64,000 nt of DNA, from the NCBI RefSeq assembly GCF_009870125.1, contig NC_046683.1, positions 3,658,001 to 3,722,000 on the forward strand, given 5' to 3'. This document shows positions 21,301-31,430 of this stretch, one piece after another. The stretch's first letter is position 1, and every line of letters begins with the position of its first letter. The position numbers were made by a program, and so were the translations under genes. Below the pieces are notes generated by a model. It was not told the DNA's origin. It made no database searches and saw nothing but the letters and a program-made list of their open reading frames with translations. This stretch comes from Drosophila pseudoobscura (lineage: Eukaryota > Arthropoda > Insecta > Diptera > Drosophilidae).

Positions 21301-22684
21301 TAGTTTATTTGTAGCATATCAGCAGCCATAACTGTCAAGTGGAGGATGTTGTTGCTGCTGTTGCCGTTACTGTTTGGCAGGGCAGCATGACACAGACACA
21401 AATGCGACACACAAGAAGCAAGCAGTGGGAGCAGGATGGGGAGTGTTGGTGCAAGAGTGTAAGATCTAGAGCGGCCATCATCATCAATCATTTTGATTTG
21501 CGCTAAAAACTATGCTACGCTTTGTTACAACAATCCTGCATTGCATAATACATACAACAAAAAGACAACACCCACCTACATTCACCAAAATAAAAGAACA
21601 ACAACAACGACAAACACTGGAGACGATAAACTACGGCGGCAACAGAACAGCAGAACAGTCAGCGGGGTGGGGCATGGGGGCATGGGGGCGGCGGGGACAG
21701 GGGCGGCGGGCAGGGGCAAGAGCACTGCCAGACAGAATGACAACAACCATTCATGTCGACAAGTTGCGCCGGCGTTTCTTTTCCCCCCATTGTTTGCTCT
21801 TGTAGTTTTTCCCATTTGATGCATTTAGTATTTTGCAGTATTTTTTGCATACGCCATTTGCATACTACCCACACATCCACACATCCCCATACAAACATCC
21901 CCGTTCTCGTAAGTATGCACTCTCTATGCATGCATTAGGTTTTAGCTGCTCCACTTAATAGAGAGCATATAGAAGAGCGAAGGGTGTTCCTTTCTGCTCC
22001 TTTCTGTTCTGCTGGTGACGGAGTTTGAATTTGAGTTTGAGCTGCGAATTGGGGATGGGTCTGGGGTTGGGGAAGGATGGGCTTAAGTATTTTTACGGCT
22101 TGCTCGTAAAGCTGCTTGTCAAATATTTTTGCTGCATTTTAAACATATCGCTTCTGGTTGTCCCCAAGCGGACCAGCCACCCAACCACCCACCCACTCCA
22201 CCCATCTTCTTCCACCATCTACCGCTGGCAGAGGGAATATATATGAGAGACATAATGAAATTTTAATTAAGCTCAAGCAGCAAGCAGAATTAAAAGACGA
22301 AATGTGCGCCTTTTAATTCAATTTATAATTACACACACAGACACTAAGAGAAACTGTGGCGGAGAGGCAGAGGGGCAGAGGGTCAGAGCCAGAACCTGAG
22401 ACAGAAACAGAAACAGATGAGAAGCCTTCAACTGGTAGGTAGATCTAGGTAGTTTCTGTAGCTGTTTCTGTTTGTGCCACGGTTACCCGTGCGGCTGTGC
22501 GGCTGTGGGGCTGTGGGGCTGCCACATTGCAGCTGCTCCTCGTGCTCGCTCGCATCGCTGCGAATCAATTAAAAAGACATTTGCGAAAATGTTGCCACGG
22601 CAAATTGAAACTGAAACGACAACACGAATGCTTAAATGAGCGAATAAACGAAGATGAGTCTGGCAGCGAGAAGAGAGAGAACGG

Positions 22685-22721
22685 AACGATACGATGCGAT
22701 ACGATACGATACGATACGATG
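22685..22721. repeat. (ACGAT)n microsatellite
   Basis: A pentamer repeated about seven times with one variant unit. Confidence 0.9.
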
Positions 22722-23508
22722 CAGAGGGAGAATGAATGCATAAATGAATGAATGCCACATTGCACGAATGACTGATGATTGTCCTGATGATGACGATGAC
22801 GATGACGAGGACGAAGCAAGTGCCAATGCCCCACCGACCCGACTCGACTCGAGTCGACTCCCCATTGCGAGTGCCATTGCCAGTGCGAGTGTGCGGCTCA
22901 AGACGTTGTCCACTTCCACTTCCCTGTGGCACGTCCGCTGTGCTAATGTGATTCAATAACCCAGCATCTGGACAGTTGGATATGATTGCTGATTGTTTTT
23001 CATTCGCCAGAGCCGCCAGAGCGTTTCGAGTGGTGTGCAATTAATGATATTCGAGTGCACAGGACAGATCGAATGTGGTACAGTACGTACGAATAAATTG
23101 AATATGGATGACAACCCTGGAGTGGAGCAGTGTGCGGGCTTTGTTAAGCACAGTTTATTGTCCAAACTGAAGCCGCAACTGTTCCATCCATATGTGGGCA
23201 GATCCAACGCCCTGAAACATAAATCACAAACTCAACGAAACCTTCAAATGTTCAATAGGAGTATGCGAATGCATCCCAATTCGCATTCGCATTCCCTTTC
23301 CGCATTCCCAGTCCCTTTTTGGAATCGCAATTGAACTAATCTCATGCCATGCAGCATTCCCTTTTCGCTTTCGCCGAAAACTTTCTAATAATTTCTATTT
23401 GGAAGCCCGGCCAAAAGTTGTGCGTGGTGTGCAAAACTGTCATAACTCATAAGTCGGTCGCCCAGGCAAAAGCCAAACCTGAAACTGAAAATGAAAATGA
23501 AACGGAGA

Positions 23509-23566
23509 CAGTGGCAATGGCAGTGGCAGTGGCAGTGGCGGTGGCGGTGGCAGTGGCAGTGGCGGG
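23509..23566. repeat. (GGCAGT)n hexamer array
   Basis: Hexamer units GGCAGT/GGCGGT, about nine copies. Confidence 0.9.
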
Positions 23567-24895
23567 GTTGAGGATATGGATGGGGGGCAAAAGTGGGGGC
23601 TGTCTGTGTATAATTACATGGTTCGACTGTTACGGCGGAAAACAAATAAATGAGTTTACTTCGGGCCAAAAACTTTGCCATCGAAACTGGGGTTTCCCCC
23701 AGTTTGGCTCTGTGCTGTGCTGCCGAAGAACTGCAGTTTGTGGCCATCGATCCGATCCGTCCGGCACATGCATCAGATTTTTGTTACGCATTCATGGGCC
23801 CTTAAAGTTTTATGAAGCCAACATTTTGGCATCCAGATCAAGTTATGAGCGCAGGCAGGCAGCATATGGCCAAAGCCCCCACACCTCACCCACCCACCCA
23901 CACGACTGACCCACTAAAAGTTCTACCACTCTTCCCCCTCTCTCGAGAGCAATCAATCGATTTAGTGTTCGGTTCGGTAGCAAAATCCATGCAAATTGTA
24001 TGGCAAATCAATAGAAATTCCCAATTTATAATAGGAGCCCAGCAGACCAGGAGACCAACAGACCAGCAGCCCAATGCAGTGGCCCCGTGGGACGCCTTCG
24101 AAATACCTGAAAACCTGGGACCCGAAGGTCCTTGGGATTCAAAATTAATTCAGATTGCAATTCCTTTGAATTATACGCATCACCAAACTATGATTTCTCA
24201 TGAAATATTAATGCCAGCATGCGACATTTGATATTTGGCGATGCTCTCGCTCCCGCTTTTTGTTTTCCATTGACTCCGCCCCACGCCCCACACCCCACAC
24301 CCCACTACTCACTCAACTATCCAGAGACGGAGACGGAGACGGCACGGTGGCACGAGTAGAGCCAGAGCCATGACCAACTTCGTTATCATTGTCAACATGC
24401 CATTGAGTCTCGTGTCTGGAGAGTCTGGCATGGCAGGGTCCGGCCCGGCCCGGCCCGTCCCGGCCCGCATCCGTCGTGCGTTCTCCCCATCTCTCCGCCG
24501 CATAATCAGAGCAATTTCAAAGTTGTGTCTGTCAGAAAGGCACAAAATGTGTGGCCCACGGTCGTCGCTCCATGCCCCATACTGTCCTCTGTCCTCTGGT
24601 GTCCCCTGGTGTCCCTGGGATTTTTTTCGTCTTCCCTCTGTCTGTCGTTTTTTGTTGGCACTTCCTTTTTGACACCGGCGTTCCGCTACGTTTCACGGCT
24701 GCCATTTCACCTGGCTTCACCTTCCACGTCCCACATTCACGTCCCACATTCACGTCCACGTCCAGTGTCTATCAATGCCGGCGATTGTCCTGCCGCCTGC
24801 TGGCGCCTGGCTCTTGCTTGTCAGCCGGAAAATGTGAATTTATCACACGAGCACGTACGCATATTCTCGCATCGCGCCATTGTCCTTTTTTTACC

Positions 24896-24896
<1 letters not shown>

Positions 24897-24930
<34 letters not shown>
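24897..24930. repeat. (TC)n / (GA)n tract
   Basis: Longest uninterrupted GA/TC tract in the window, about 33 bp. It could bind GAGA factor or CLAMP. Confidence 0.9.
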
Positions 24931-24932
<2 letters not shown>

Positions 24933-25685
24933 GGTGGATAAGAGCCGCAGAGTGGCACGATTGCTTCATTGGAAATGCTGCCAAAGATTAGTTAATATTC
25001 GCATTTGAATTTGGTTGACTGCCACTGAGGTCAGAGGTCGCACAGATTCTCCTCCAGAGGGTCGCTCTATGCGCTTCCCAGCATGTGAACTAGAATGTCT
25101 TAATTGCATCCTGTTTGCGGCAAATTCACTTCTGCAACAATTAAGAGCCAATTTCTCAGCCGACGACAGCGGCAGCGACAAGGATAGCGATAGCGACGGC
25201 ACGCCTTGGGGTTTCTAATCAACGCGACAGGCGGCGTGGCATGCCGCGGCATTCCGCGGCATGCAGCGCAGAGGCATGGAGTAGAGACCCTCTTGGAGCT
25301 TCGCCTTTGTTGCCGCCGCGCGTCAGATGACAACGCGACGAAAAAGCCCCAGCCATTAGCCTTTCGGCTAAGAGGAAGAACACCATCCGAGCACAAATAC
25401 TCCGCTCACTCCTGTGGTGGCATGCTCTCAGATTGATTGGCCTATCAAAGGGGGCTAGGGGGGGCACTCGCTGGGCTAGGAGATTTTTTACGCACAGACT
25501 GCATGTAAGTCATCTTAAGTGGCACTAAAAGCTTGCACCGTGATTGAGTGGCACATCAAAGAAGGAGCCCGCCTCCGCGACTGACCCCGGGAGGCTTGAG
25601 CTGACCGGGAAAGAGCAACAGTGTGGGTGGCAGGTGGCCACCTGGCAAGGAGACAGACGGAGGTTTCCCCTTCGGAATGCAGAGC

Positions 25686-25691
25686 TTTATT
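25686..25691 (-). terminator. Poly(A) signal overlapping the LysM gene stop codon
   Basis: The minus strand reads GAATAAAGC: the stop codon TAA (25689-25687) lies inside AATAAA (25691-25686). Cleavage 10-30 nt downstream would leave almost no 3' UTR. Confidence 0.5.
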
Positions 25692-26154
25692 CTTCAATTG
25701 ACATGTGCTCGCTGGTGATCAGCAGAGGGTCCCGATCCTTGGCAAAGGCATCCGGATTGGCGGAGCTCTGGCGATGGAAATGCGGCGGATGCGTGCACGG
25801 GTTCGCGAAGGACACAGAAGTGTTCAGGATCCGCGATCCCATCCGTTTGGTCAGCTCAGCGACGATGTCCTCGTTCTTCTGCAGCCGGACGGGTACCCAG
25901 ACTTGGCGACGCGTCAGGAGCACATCCTGCCACTGCATGCGATTGGCCCGACAAATTTTACCGATGCTGGTGTCGTACTTGAGGGCCAGACTGGTCAGGG
26001 TGTCCTCCCTGCCCACCTGATGGAGCAGCCAGCACTTAACACTCGTCAGCTGGCTGCCGCAAATATTGGGTCCCCACAGCTCCTTCAAGTGCAACTGAAG
26101 CTCAGATGGATTTGTCTTCATTTGCCCATCGGCTTTGTCATCGCGGCCACTCAT
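25687..26154 (-). CDS. LysM-domain protein (LYSMD1/2-like), 155 aa
   Basis: One LysM module at about residues 42-89 has the family pattern: a hydrophobic-basic start (WLLHQVGRED), then TLTSLALKY, an Ile-x2-Ile-x2-Ala-Asn core (SIGKICRANRM), and a Leu-x4-Val-x-Val-Pro-Val end. This matches eukaryotic intracellular LYSMD proteins rather than secreted chitin binders, and no signal peptide is seen. The tail (90-155) is polar and ends acidic. The frame is open upstream without a stop. ATGs at 26303 and 26358 would add about 50 or 68 residues, including a hydrophobic patch. I prefer the ATG at 26154 because family-like sequence begins close to it. LYSMD proteins have been linked to membrane trafficking and oxidation resistance (TLDc relatives), but the role of this one is unknown. 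From memory, the likely D. melanogaster counterpart is an unnamed X-linked CG15471-type gene; not verified. Confidence 0.8.
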   Translation of the reverse strand: MSGRDDKADGQMKTNPSELQLHLKELWGPNICGSQLTSVKCWLLHQVGREDTLTSLALKYDTSIGKICRANRMQWQDVLLTRRQVWVPVRLQKNEDIVAELTKRMGSRILNTSVSFANPCTHPPHFHRQSSANPDAFAKDRDPLLITSEHMSIEE

Positions 26155-26325
26155 GACTGACACAGGGGGGACGGGGTATCCGATGGGGAATTCCAAAACT
26201 ACAAATCGAACTGTTGTGCTTGTGCTTTCGGATTTCTTTGAGGCATATACAAAAGCCACTTTGATCAAAAACAACAGTCGACAACTCGGAGGAGTCTTCA
26301 TTATATTCACATGCCCCACTGCACC

Positions 26326-26341
26326 ATCGTTATCGTTATCG
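26326..26341. promoter_or_regulatory. Paired CGATA motifs upstream of the LysM gene
   Basis: Two TATCG words 6 bp apart (26331-26335 and 26337-26341), i.e. CGATA repeated on the minus strand, about 180 bp upstream of the preferred ATG. Clustered CGATA is the recognition pattern of BEAF-32, and DREF sites are similar. They could mark a housekeeping-type promoter or boundary. Confidence 0.35.
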
Positions 26342-26490
26342 TTGGTCGTTGTCACCATCGTCGTCACCTTCTTTGATCCTTTCTGTCGCTCTGTAGCCCT
26401 CTGATTCGCGGTTTATGCAAATTACTTGGCACACATTCAGTTCGGATGGGCCTCCGCTGCGTGTACTTCGCTGCTTGTGTCGTAATCAAC

Positions 26491-26904
26491 TCATGTGAGC
26501 GCGGCCATCGCTGCGTATACGTAATCAACTCCACCCACATCTCCACGGTACTCCATCCTTGCCGGCGTACAGCTGCGGAGTTGTGTAAGCGCATAATACG
26601 GACGGTTGGCTGGCTGGCTGCAGGGCTTGTGCTCGTCCCGGGTCAACCGCAAAGGTGTCATCACAAGCTCGTCCTCGTCCTTGGGCTGCTCGGGGCAATC
26701 GGCCAGGATAACGATGTTTGCAGCACACGGCTGCTTAAGCCGGCTGCTTATAATCTCTTCCCTCAGCGGTGCTCTCAGTGCTACTGCTACTCGAGTGGAA
26801 GGGGCATTTGGGAGTGGCAAAGGGACCGGGGACGTTGGGACTGTGGGACGTTGTGTTATGGGAGCTTTACGCAATTTCGGTAAAAAGTCAAAGTTATTTA
26901 CGGA
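26491..26904 (-). CDS. Candidate coding exon of unknown gene
   Basis: Open for 137 codons from after a TAG (26907-26905) to a TGA at 26493-26491. The middle and end use Drosophila-preferred codons and read like a protein: EEIISSRLKQPCAANIVIL, an acidic QPKDEDELVM stretch, then LTRDEHKPCSQPANRPYYAL. There is no ATG near the start; the first in-frame ATG would leave 56 residues. A strong acceptor-like sequence (cttcttgtttacag) lies just upstream at 26944-26931, but a stop follows it in this frame. It may be an internal or last exon, or chance. It lies about 340 bp upstream of the LysM start on the same strand. No domain recognised. Confidence 0.3.
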   Translation of the reverse strand, partial: SVNNFDFLPKLRKAPITQRPTVPTSPVPLPLPNAPSTRVAVALRAPLREEIISSRLKQPCAANIVILADCPEQPKDEDELVMTPLRLTRDEHKPCSQPANRPYYALTQLRSCTPARMEYRGDVGGVDYVYAAMAALT

Positions 26905-28160
26905 CTAGTCATGGAGTTGTATAATCCCTCCTGTAAACAAGAAGGGCGAGCGCAGTGACTGATTCCGAGCCCGAATAAGTGGTCTTTATTTAAAGGGATA
27001 AACATTTTGGGCGGCATTCAGGGGATAACAAGGATAACATCTCCACTGCTGGGGTCCTCCACCGAATGCAGTACATCATTATCTCTGAACGGTACAGAAT
27101 ACCCACAATGTGAACTGTTTGGCCCCATATTCGTTATCGGATTATCTGCCTCGAGGTGGCACTCGCACTGGCACCGAGTTCCATCCTATTTCCGTATGGT
27201 TTTATAGGCTTCCATGTAATGCTATTATTATTTAATCGTTGGTTGTTTTTTCAACTACTCTTATTTGCACGGGGTGTGATGACACAACCTCAGTGTTATC
27301 CATTAATCGATTTTATTTTATTATCTGCCGGGGCAATCGAATTATTCAGGAGTTTAAGCTGATGGAGTGGAGTGTTTCAGTGTTTCAGTGCTTCAGGGCT
27401 TCAGGGCTGCCTGCTCGCAATGGTGTTATTAATTTGTATATGTTTTCCCCAGCCGGAGACAGTCGATACATACCTATACGAGTATATATACTTATTTTAA
27501 TATAAATCAAAAGAATTACTGAATCGAGAATCCCCCCCAAAAAGAGACACTGGCAAGCGACTTACCTCATTGATTGCGGAATAAATTGAATCCCAGGCTA
27601 ACACTTCCTTCCTTCCTACTTCCTTCCGCACAAATTCAATTTGCTTTTGTTTTGTTTGCTTTAAATTTCATAATATAAAGAGGGCTCAATTCGATTCGAT
27701 GCTCATCCTGCCGACTGCCGACTGCCATCTGCCATCGGTTTCATTTGCTTTCCATAAAATATGCGAAATTGATATGACAAAAACACGGAGCAGGAAAAGG
27801 GTTCTCCTGCAAAGGAATTATTGGGGGAGGATACTCCTGTATCCAAGGAGTAATCTAGTGTGAAGGCATTTGACTACCGCGAGATGGAGGTGGAGTCGAT
27901 TAAGTCCGCTCCGATGTGGCATTACGCCATGAATGAGAATGAGGATGAGGACGGGGATGGGGATGTGGATAGGGCTGGAAATGGATAAACAAACATTCGA
28001 TACTCGTATCAGTAAATCCGTAAATCCGTTAGTCCGTAACTGATCAACAATTTACCTTTGCCGAAACTCTCTCTCCCCGTCTCTCTCATGACAGTGGCAA
28101 ATGCCACAACCAAATGGAGAAAACGAATGTGAAAAAGTAAAGAGAGCTGGAGGCACTCCA
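26905..28160. other. Intergenic between LysM and SLC17 genes
   Basis: No supported gene. AT-rich parts, GAT/GAG-rich DNA near 27930-27980, and several short pyrimidine runs. It probably holds the promoter and an untranslated first exon of the downstream transporter. Confidence 0.4.
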
Positions 28161-28170
28161 CCTTTCATCC
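28157..28170 (+). promoter_or_regulatory. Likely 3' splice acceptor just before the SLC17 start
   Basis: The sequence ccacctttcatccag ends 6 nt before the ATG. An upstream ATG at 28101, out of frame with the main ORF, opens a 250-codon frame that overlaps it. If 28101 were in the mRNA it would hinder use of the real start. A non-coding first exon spliced to 28171 would remove it. Confidence 0.4.
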
Positions 28171-28176
28171 AGAGAT

Positions 28177-29562
28177 ATGCCGCCCGAGGCCGAACAGACG
28201 ACAGCGAGATCCTACGAGCAGGACAGCGATATACCGACGTGCCGCAAGGCCCGCAACTTCGTCATCTTCATGCTGTTCCTGGGAATGGCCAATGCCTATG
28301 TGATGCGTACCAACATGTCCGTGGCGATTGTGGCGATGGTCAACCACACGGCCATCAGCGACCACGACCACCGGCACAGCCAGGGAGGGGAGTTCATGTG
28401 GAGCTACAAGACGCAGGGCTACATCCTGTCCAGCTTCTTCTACGGCTACGTGCTCACCCAGATTCCGTTCGGCTTCCTCATCAAGTACTATGGGGCCAAG
28501 CACTTCCTCGGCTGGGGCATGATGCTCAATTCGGTGGCGGCCTTTGTGGTGCCTGTCTCCGCCCGCGAGGGCGGCCCCATTCCCCTCGGCGTGGTCCGTT
28601 TCATCCAGGGCCTGGGCGAGGGTCCCATAGTGCCGTGCACCCACTCCCTGCTGGCCGTCTGGATCCCGCCCGACGAGCGGTCCCGGGCGGGGGCCGCCGT
28701 CTACGCGGGCGCCCAGTTCGGGACGATCATCTCGATGCCGCTGAGCGGCCTGCTGGCCGAGTACGGCTTCGACGGCGGCTGGCCCTCGATCTTCTACGTG
28801 TTCGGAATACTGAGCACCGTCTGGTGCGTGCTCTATCTCTATCTGGTGCCTGAGAGCCCGCAGGTGAGCAAGAGGATCGCCGAAGCCGAGCGTAAGTACA
28901 TTAACGAGATGATCTGGAAGGCCCAGCCGGAGGACACCGGACGTACGCCGTTCCTGAGCTTCGCCAAGTCGCGCTTCTTCTGGGCCATCATGGTGGCCCA
29001 TGCCGGCCAGAACTACGGCTACGAGACTCTGATGACGATGCTCCCCACCTACATGGACCGCATTCTCAGTGTGAACATCAAGGCGAACGGAGTGCTCTCG
29101 TCGCTGCCCTATCTGGCCATGTGGCTGATGGCCATCGTGTTTGCCATTGTGGCCGACGGCCTCATTCGCCACAGGCTATCCATTACGGCCACGCGGAAGA
29201 TCATGAACAGCTTCGGGCAGTACGGCCCGGCCCTGGCCCTCATCGTGGTGGGATACGTCCATGAGAGCCTCATCCTCACCATCATCGTGTTCGTGCTGGG
29301 CCTGGGCCTCAACGGGGCCATCTACTCCGGTTTCAAGATCAACCACCTGGACCTCTCGCCCCGCTTCGCCGGCCTGCTCATCTCCATCACCAACTGCGCG
29401 GCCAATCTGATCGGCCTCACGGCCCCCATGATCGCCGGCCACGTGATCCACCACGGGCCCACCATCGAGAATTGGCGCATTGTCTTTCACATCGCCGGCG
29501 GTGTCTATATCTTCTGTGCCACCTTCTACAACCTCTGCGGCAGTGGCAAGCCGCAGTGGTGA
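28177..29562 (+). CDS. SLC17-family major facilitator transporter (sialin/Na-phosphate type), 461 aa
   Basis: A 12-helix MFS protein of the SLC17 branch (sialin, NPT and VGLUT relatives), usual length for the family. Visible marks are: a first helix ending in YVMRTNMSVAIVAM (residues 41-54) with the family's Arg-x-Asn; a long first extracytoplasmic loop rich in His; GYILSSFFYGYVLTQIPFGF (81-100) for helix 2 to loop 2-3; the SLC17 signature RFIQGLGEGPIVPCTHSLLA (141-160) followed by WIPPDERSR; a central cytoplasmic loop (229-260); and NCAANLIGLTAP (406-417) in helix 11. Likely substrate is an organic or inorganic anion moved with H+ or Na+; this cannot be read from sequence. The CDS is one exon with strong GC3 bias, ATG at 28177. 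From memory, D. melanogaster CG6978 is the likely counterpart. Confidence 0.9.
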   Translation: MPPEAEQTTARSYEQDSDIPTCRKARNFVIFMLFLGMANAYVMRTNMSVAIVAMVNHTAISDHDHRHSQGGEFMWSYKTQGYILSSFFYGYVLTQIPFGFLIKYYGAKHFLGWGMMLNSVAAFVVPVSAREGGPIPLGVVRFIQGLGEGPIVPCTHSLLAVWIPPDERSRAGAAVYAGAQFGTIISMPLSGLLAEYGFDGGWPSIFYVFGILSTVWCVLYLYLVPESPQVSKRIAEAERKYINEMIWKAQPEDTGRTPFLSFAKSRFFWAIMVAHAGQNYGYETLMTMLPTYMDRILSVNIKANGVLSSLPYLAMWLMAIVFAIVADGLIRHRLSITATRKIMNSFGQYGPALALIVVGYVHESLILTIIVFVLGLGLNGAIYSGFKINHLDLSPRFAGLLISITNCAANLIGLTAPMIAGHVIHHGPTIENWRIVFHIAGGVYIFCATFYNLCGSGKPQW

Positions 29563-31383
29563 ATGGACGTGTAGACCGAAGCCAACTGAGACTGTTCGGG
29601 AAAAACAAAAATGGCAAAACAAATACAAAAAAAAGCTATACGGCGGAGCTTGTTTTGGCCATCAGCCTGCGGATGACAGGACACAACCACTAAAACAGAC
29701 ACACAGAAGAGTAGAAGAGCATTGGGGAGGAGAGAAGAGGAGAGGAGAGAGAAGTGCCATGATGAGCGCACAAGGACATCAATCAAACGGCCGCTTGCCC
29801 CTTTGCCACTTTGGCTTTTTGGCCATTTATTTTCGCATTTGCGCCATTTATTTTATGAAACATTTTTGCTCCTAATTAGCAGGGATCGGGATGCACTGGT
29901 CCGGTCTGGTCTGTCCTCGTCGCGGTCAGCCAAATACCAGCCTATTCGTATTCCTATTCCTATTCCAGCCATTCAGCATCAACAGGCCAATCTGCCAGCC
30001 AGTCTGCTGGTGTGTGCATGAAATAAATTCCAATGAAACCATTGAAGCTAGGTTTTACTTTCGTTTCGATGGGTGCACTCATTGTGCATTCGAGATCGCA
30101 ATCAAAATTAAACTTGAACGCATTAGCATATTAATGGAAACCGGTCCGGTCCGGTACGGTCCGTTTTCTCAATTCGAAATAAAAGAATTCCACATTCAAT
30201 TTGTTTCAATATTTGCTACATATTTCATGGAGCGCCTTCCAGCCTTCCAGCCATCTGTGAATCTTTTCAGAGAACTCTTACACTTGCGGTTGCGGTTTCA
30301 CTTTCCATTTCCGCTAACCTTCGATGCTTTCCCTGCTTAATCTCCGCTTCGTTATCCTCAAAACTTTTCAATTTTCCTCCAACAATTCGAGCTTCCTTTC
30401 TGCTGCTCGCCGCGGACTCATCATATTCCAAATCTCGTTAAACATCCGCGACTTGCGATGATATCTGAATCATTGCATTGGCCATGGGCCAAAGGAGGAG
30501 GGATGCAGGGAGCGATGCTGTGGAAGCATTTCAACAAGTTTAAGCTGCTTAAGTTTCATTGCAACAATAATTTGCGTGCGCATCAAGAGCACACAGAGAA
30601 TGAGAGAGAGAGAGAGAGATAGCTCCATATCCTTCGCTATCAGTCGCAAGGCACAGTCCCTGCTCCGAGCATCGTCCTCTGTGCCCATCCTTGCATCCCT
30701 TTGCCCATCGTTAAACACACTCGCCTGGCCACAGATGCAGGTGTTTCACACACATGCACACACACACACACACAGATGCATACACACACTCACCTGGCCA
30801 CAAAATGTTCGCCACTCTTGTAATAAGCAGACTAGAAGGCAAAAGGATGAGCTGGTGCTGGTGCTGGTGCTGGAGCTGGAGGGCCAGAATCAGAGTCAGA
30901 GTCAGAGTCAGAAAGAGAGACCCCGATGGGGATCTGACGGGTGGTTGGGGCGGTGAGGGGCGTAGTGGTAAAGTTGTGTTGGCGGAACAGTTGGCCAGAA
31001 TGTTAACTTGTCTGCACGTTTCGTTTTGTCGCCAGTGAAGCGACTAGATAGGGAGGGACATGTAATTGGGTTTTCACTTGATTCAACATGCGCCAAAATG
31101 TCAAAGTGCACCGCAAGTTTTGCCGTCTATTTTTGGTTCGGGTTCGGGTCCGGGCTCTGGTTCCGGCTCTGGTTGTGCCCCCTCCGACGCTCTATGGCTG
31201 TATGGCTGTATGGATATGTCTCTATCTGGTTGGCTTTTTCTGGCGCTGACTGCGATTCCGATTGCAATTCCAGGTAGTCACTGATGTGACAGTGAAAACT
31301 GGCAACACTGCATCGCATTCCACGAATTGATTACGTGGCATTTGAAAAGCTTGTGACCCCCGCATAAGGCTAAATGTTCCTGA

Positions 31384-31430
31384 CCATCAGATGTGCATAT
31401 AGTGCCTTCATGCACACTCCCATCTGATGG
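31384..31430. other. Two-part inverted repeat (possible RNA hairpin)
   Basis: CCATCAGATG (31384-31393) pairs perfectly with CATCTGATGG (31421-31430). Inside it, GTGCAT (31393-31398) pairs with ATGCAC (31410-31415), leaving an 11-nt loop and a 5-nt bulge on one side. About 15 bp of stem is short for a pre-miRNA but could be a structured RNA or a protein-binding site. Confidence 0.35.

Larger units (their letters stand above)
15605..25685. other. Ten kb between Klf15 and the LysM gene, no firm gene
   Basis: Mostly unique DNA broken by microsatellites: GTATCT repeats (16025-16055), (GT)n at 18269-18304, GA tract 18857-18880, (ACGAT)n 22685-22721, (GGCAGT)n 23509-23566, (TC)n 24897-24930. A TATAAAT box (17968-17974) with Inr-like sequence downstream looks like a core promoter, but no ORF follows. 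ATG-started frames at 16605-16844 (79 aa) and 23044-23334 (96 aa) have protein-like composition but no motif. Size and composition suit a regulatory region for Klf15 or large introns of genes outside the window. Confidence 0.4.

Noticed and set aside
23618..23630. GGTTCGAC word suggesting a tRNA B box
   Set aside because: No A box or cloverleaf arms around it. No tRNA found anywhere in the window by eye.
28165..29172. 335-codon open frame opposite the SLC17 gene
   Set aside because: Antisense shadow; His/Arg/Glu-rich with no domain, while the plus strand has the full transporter.
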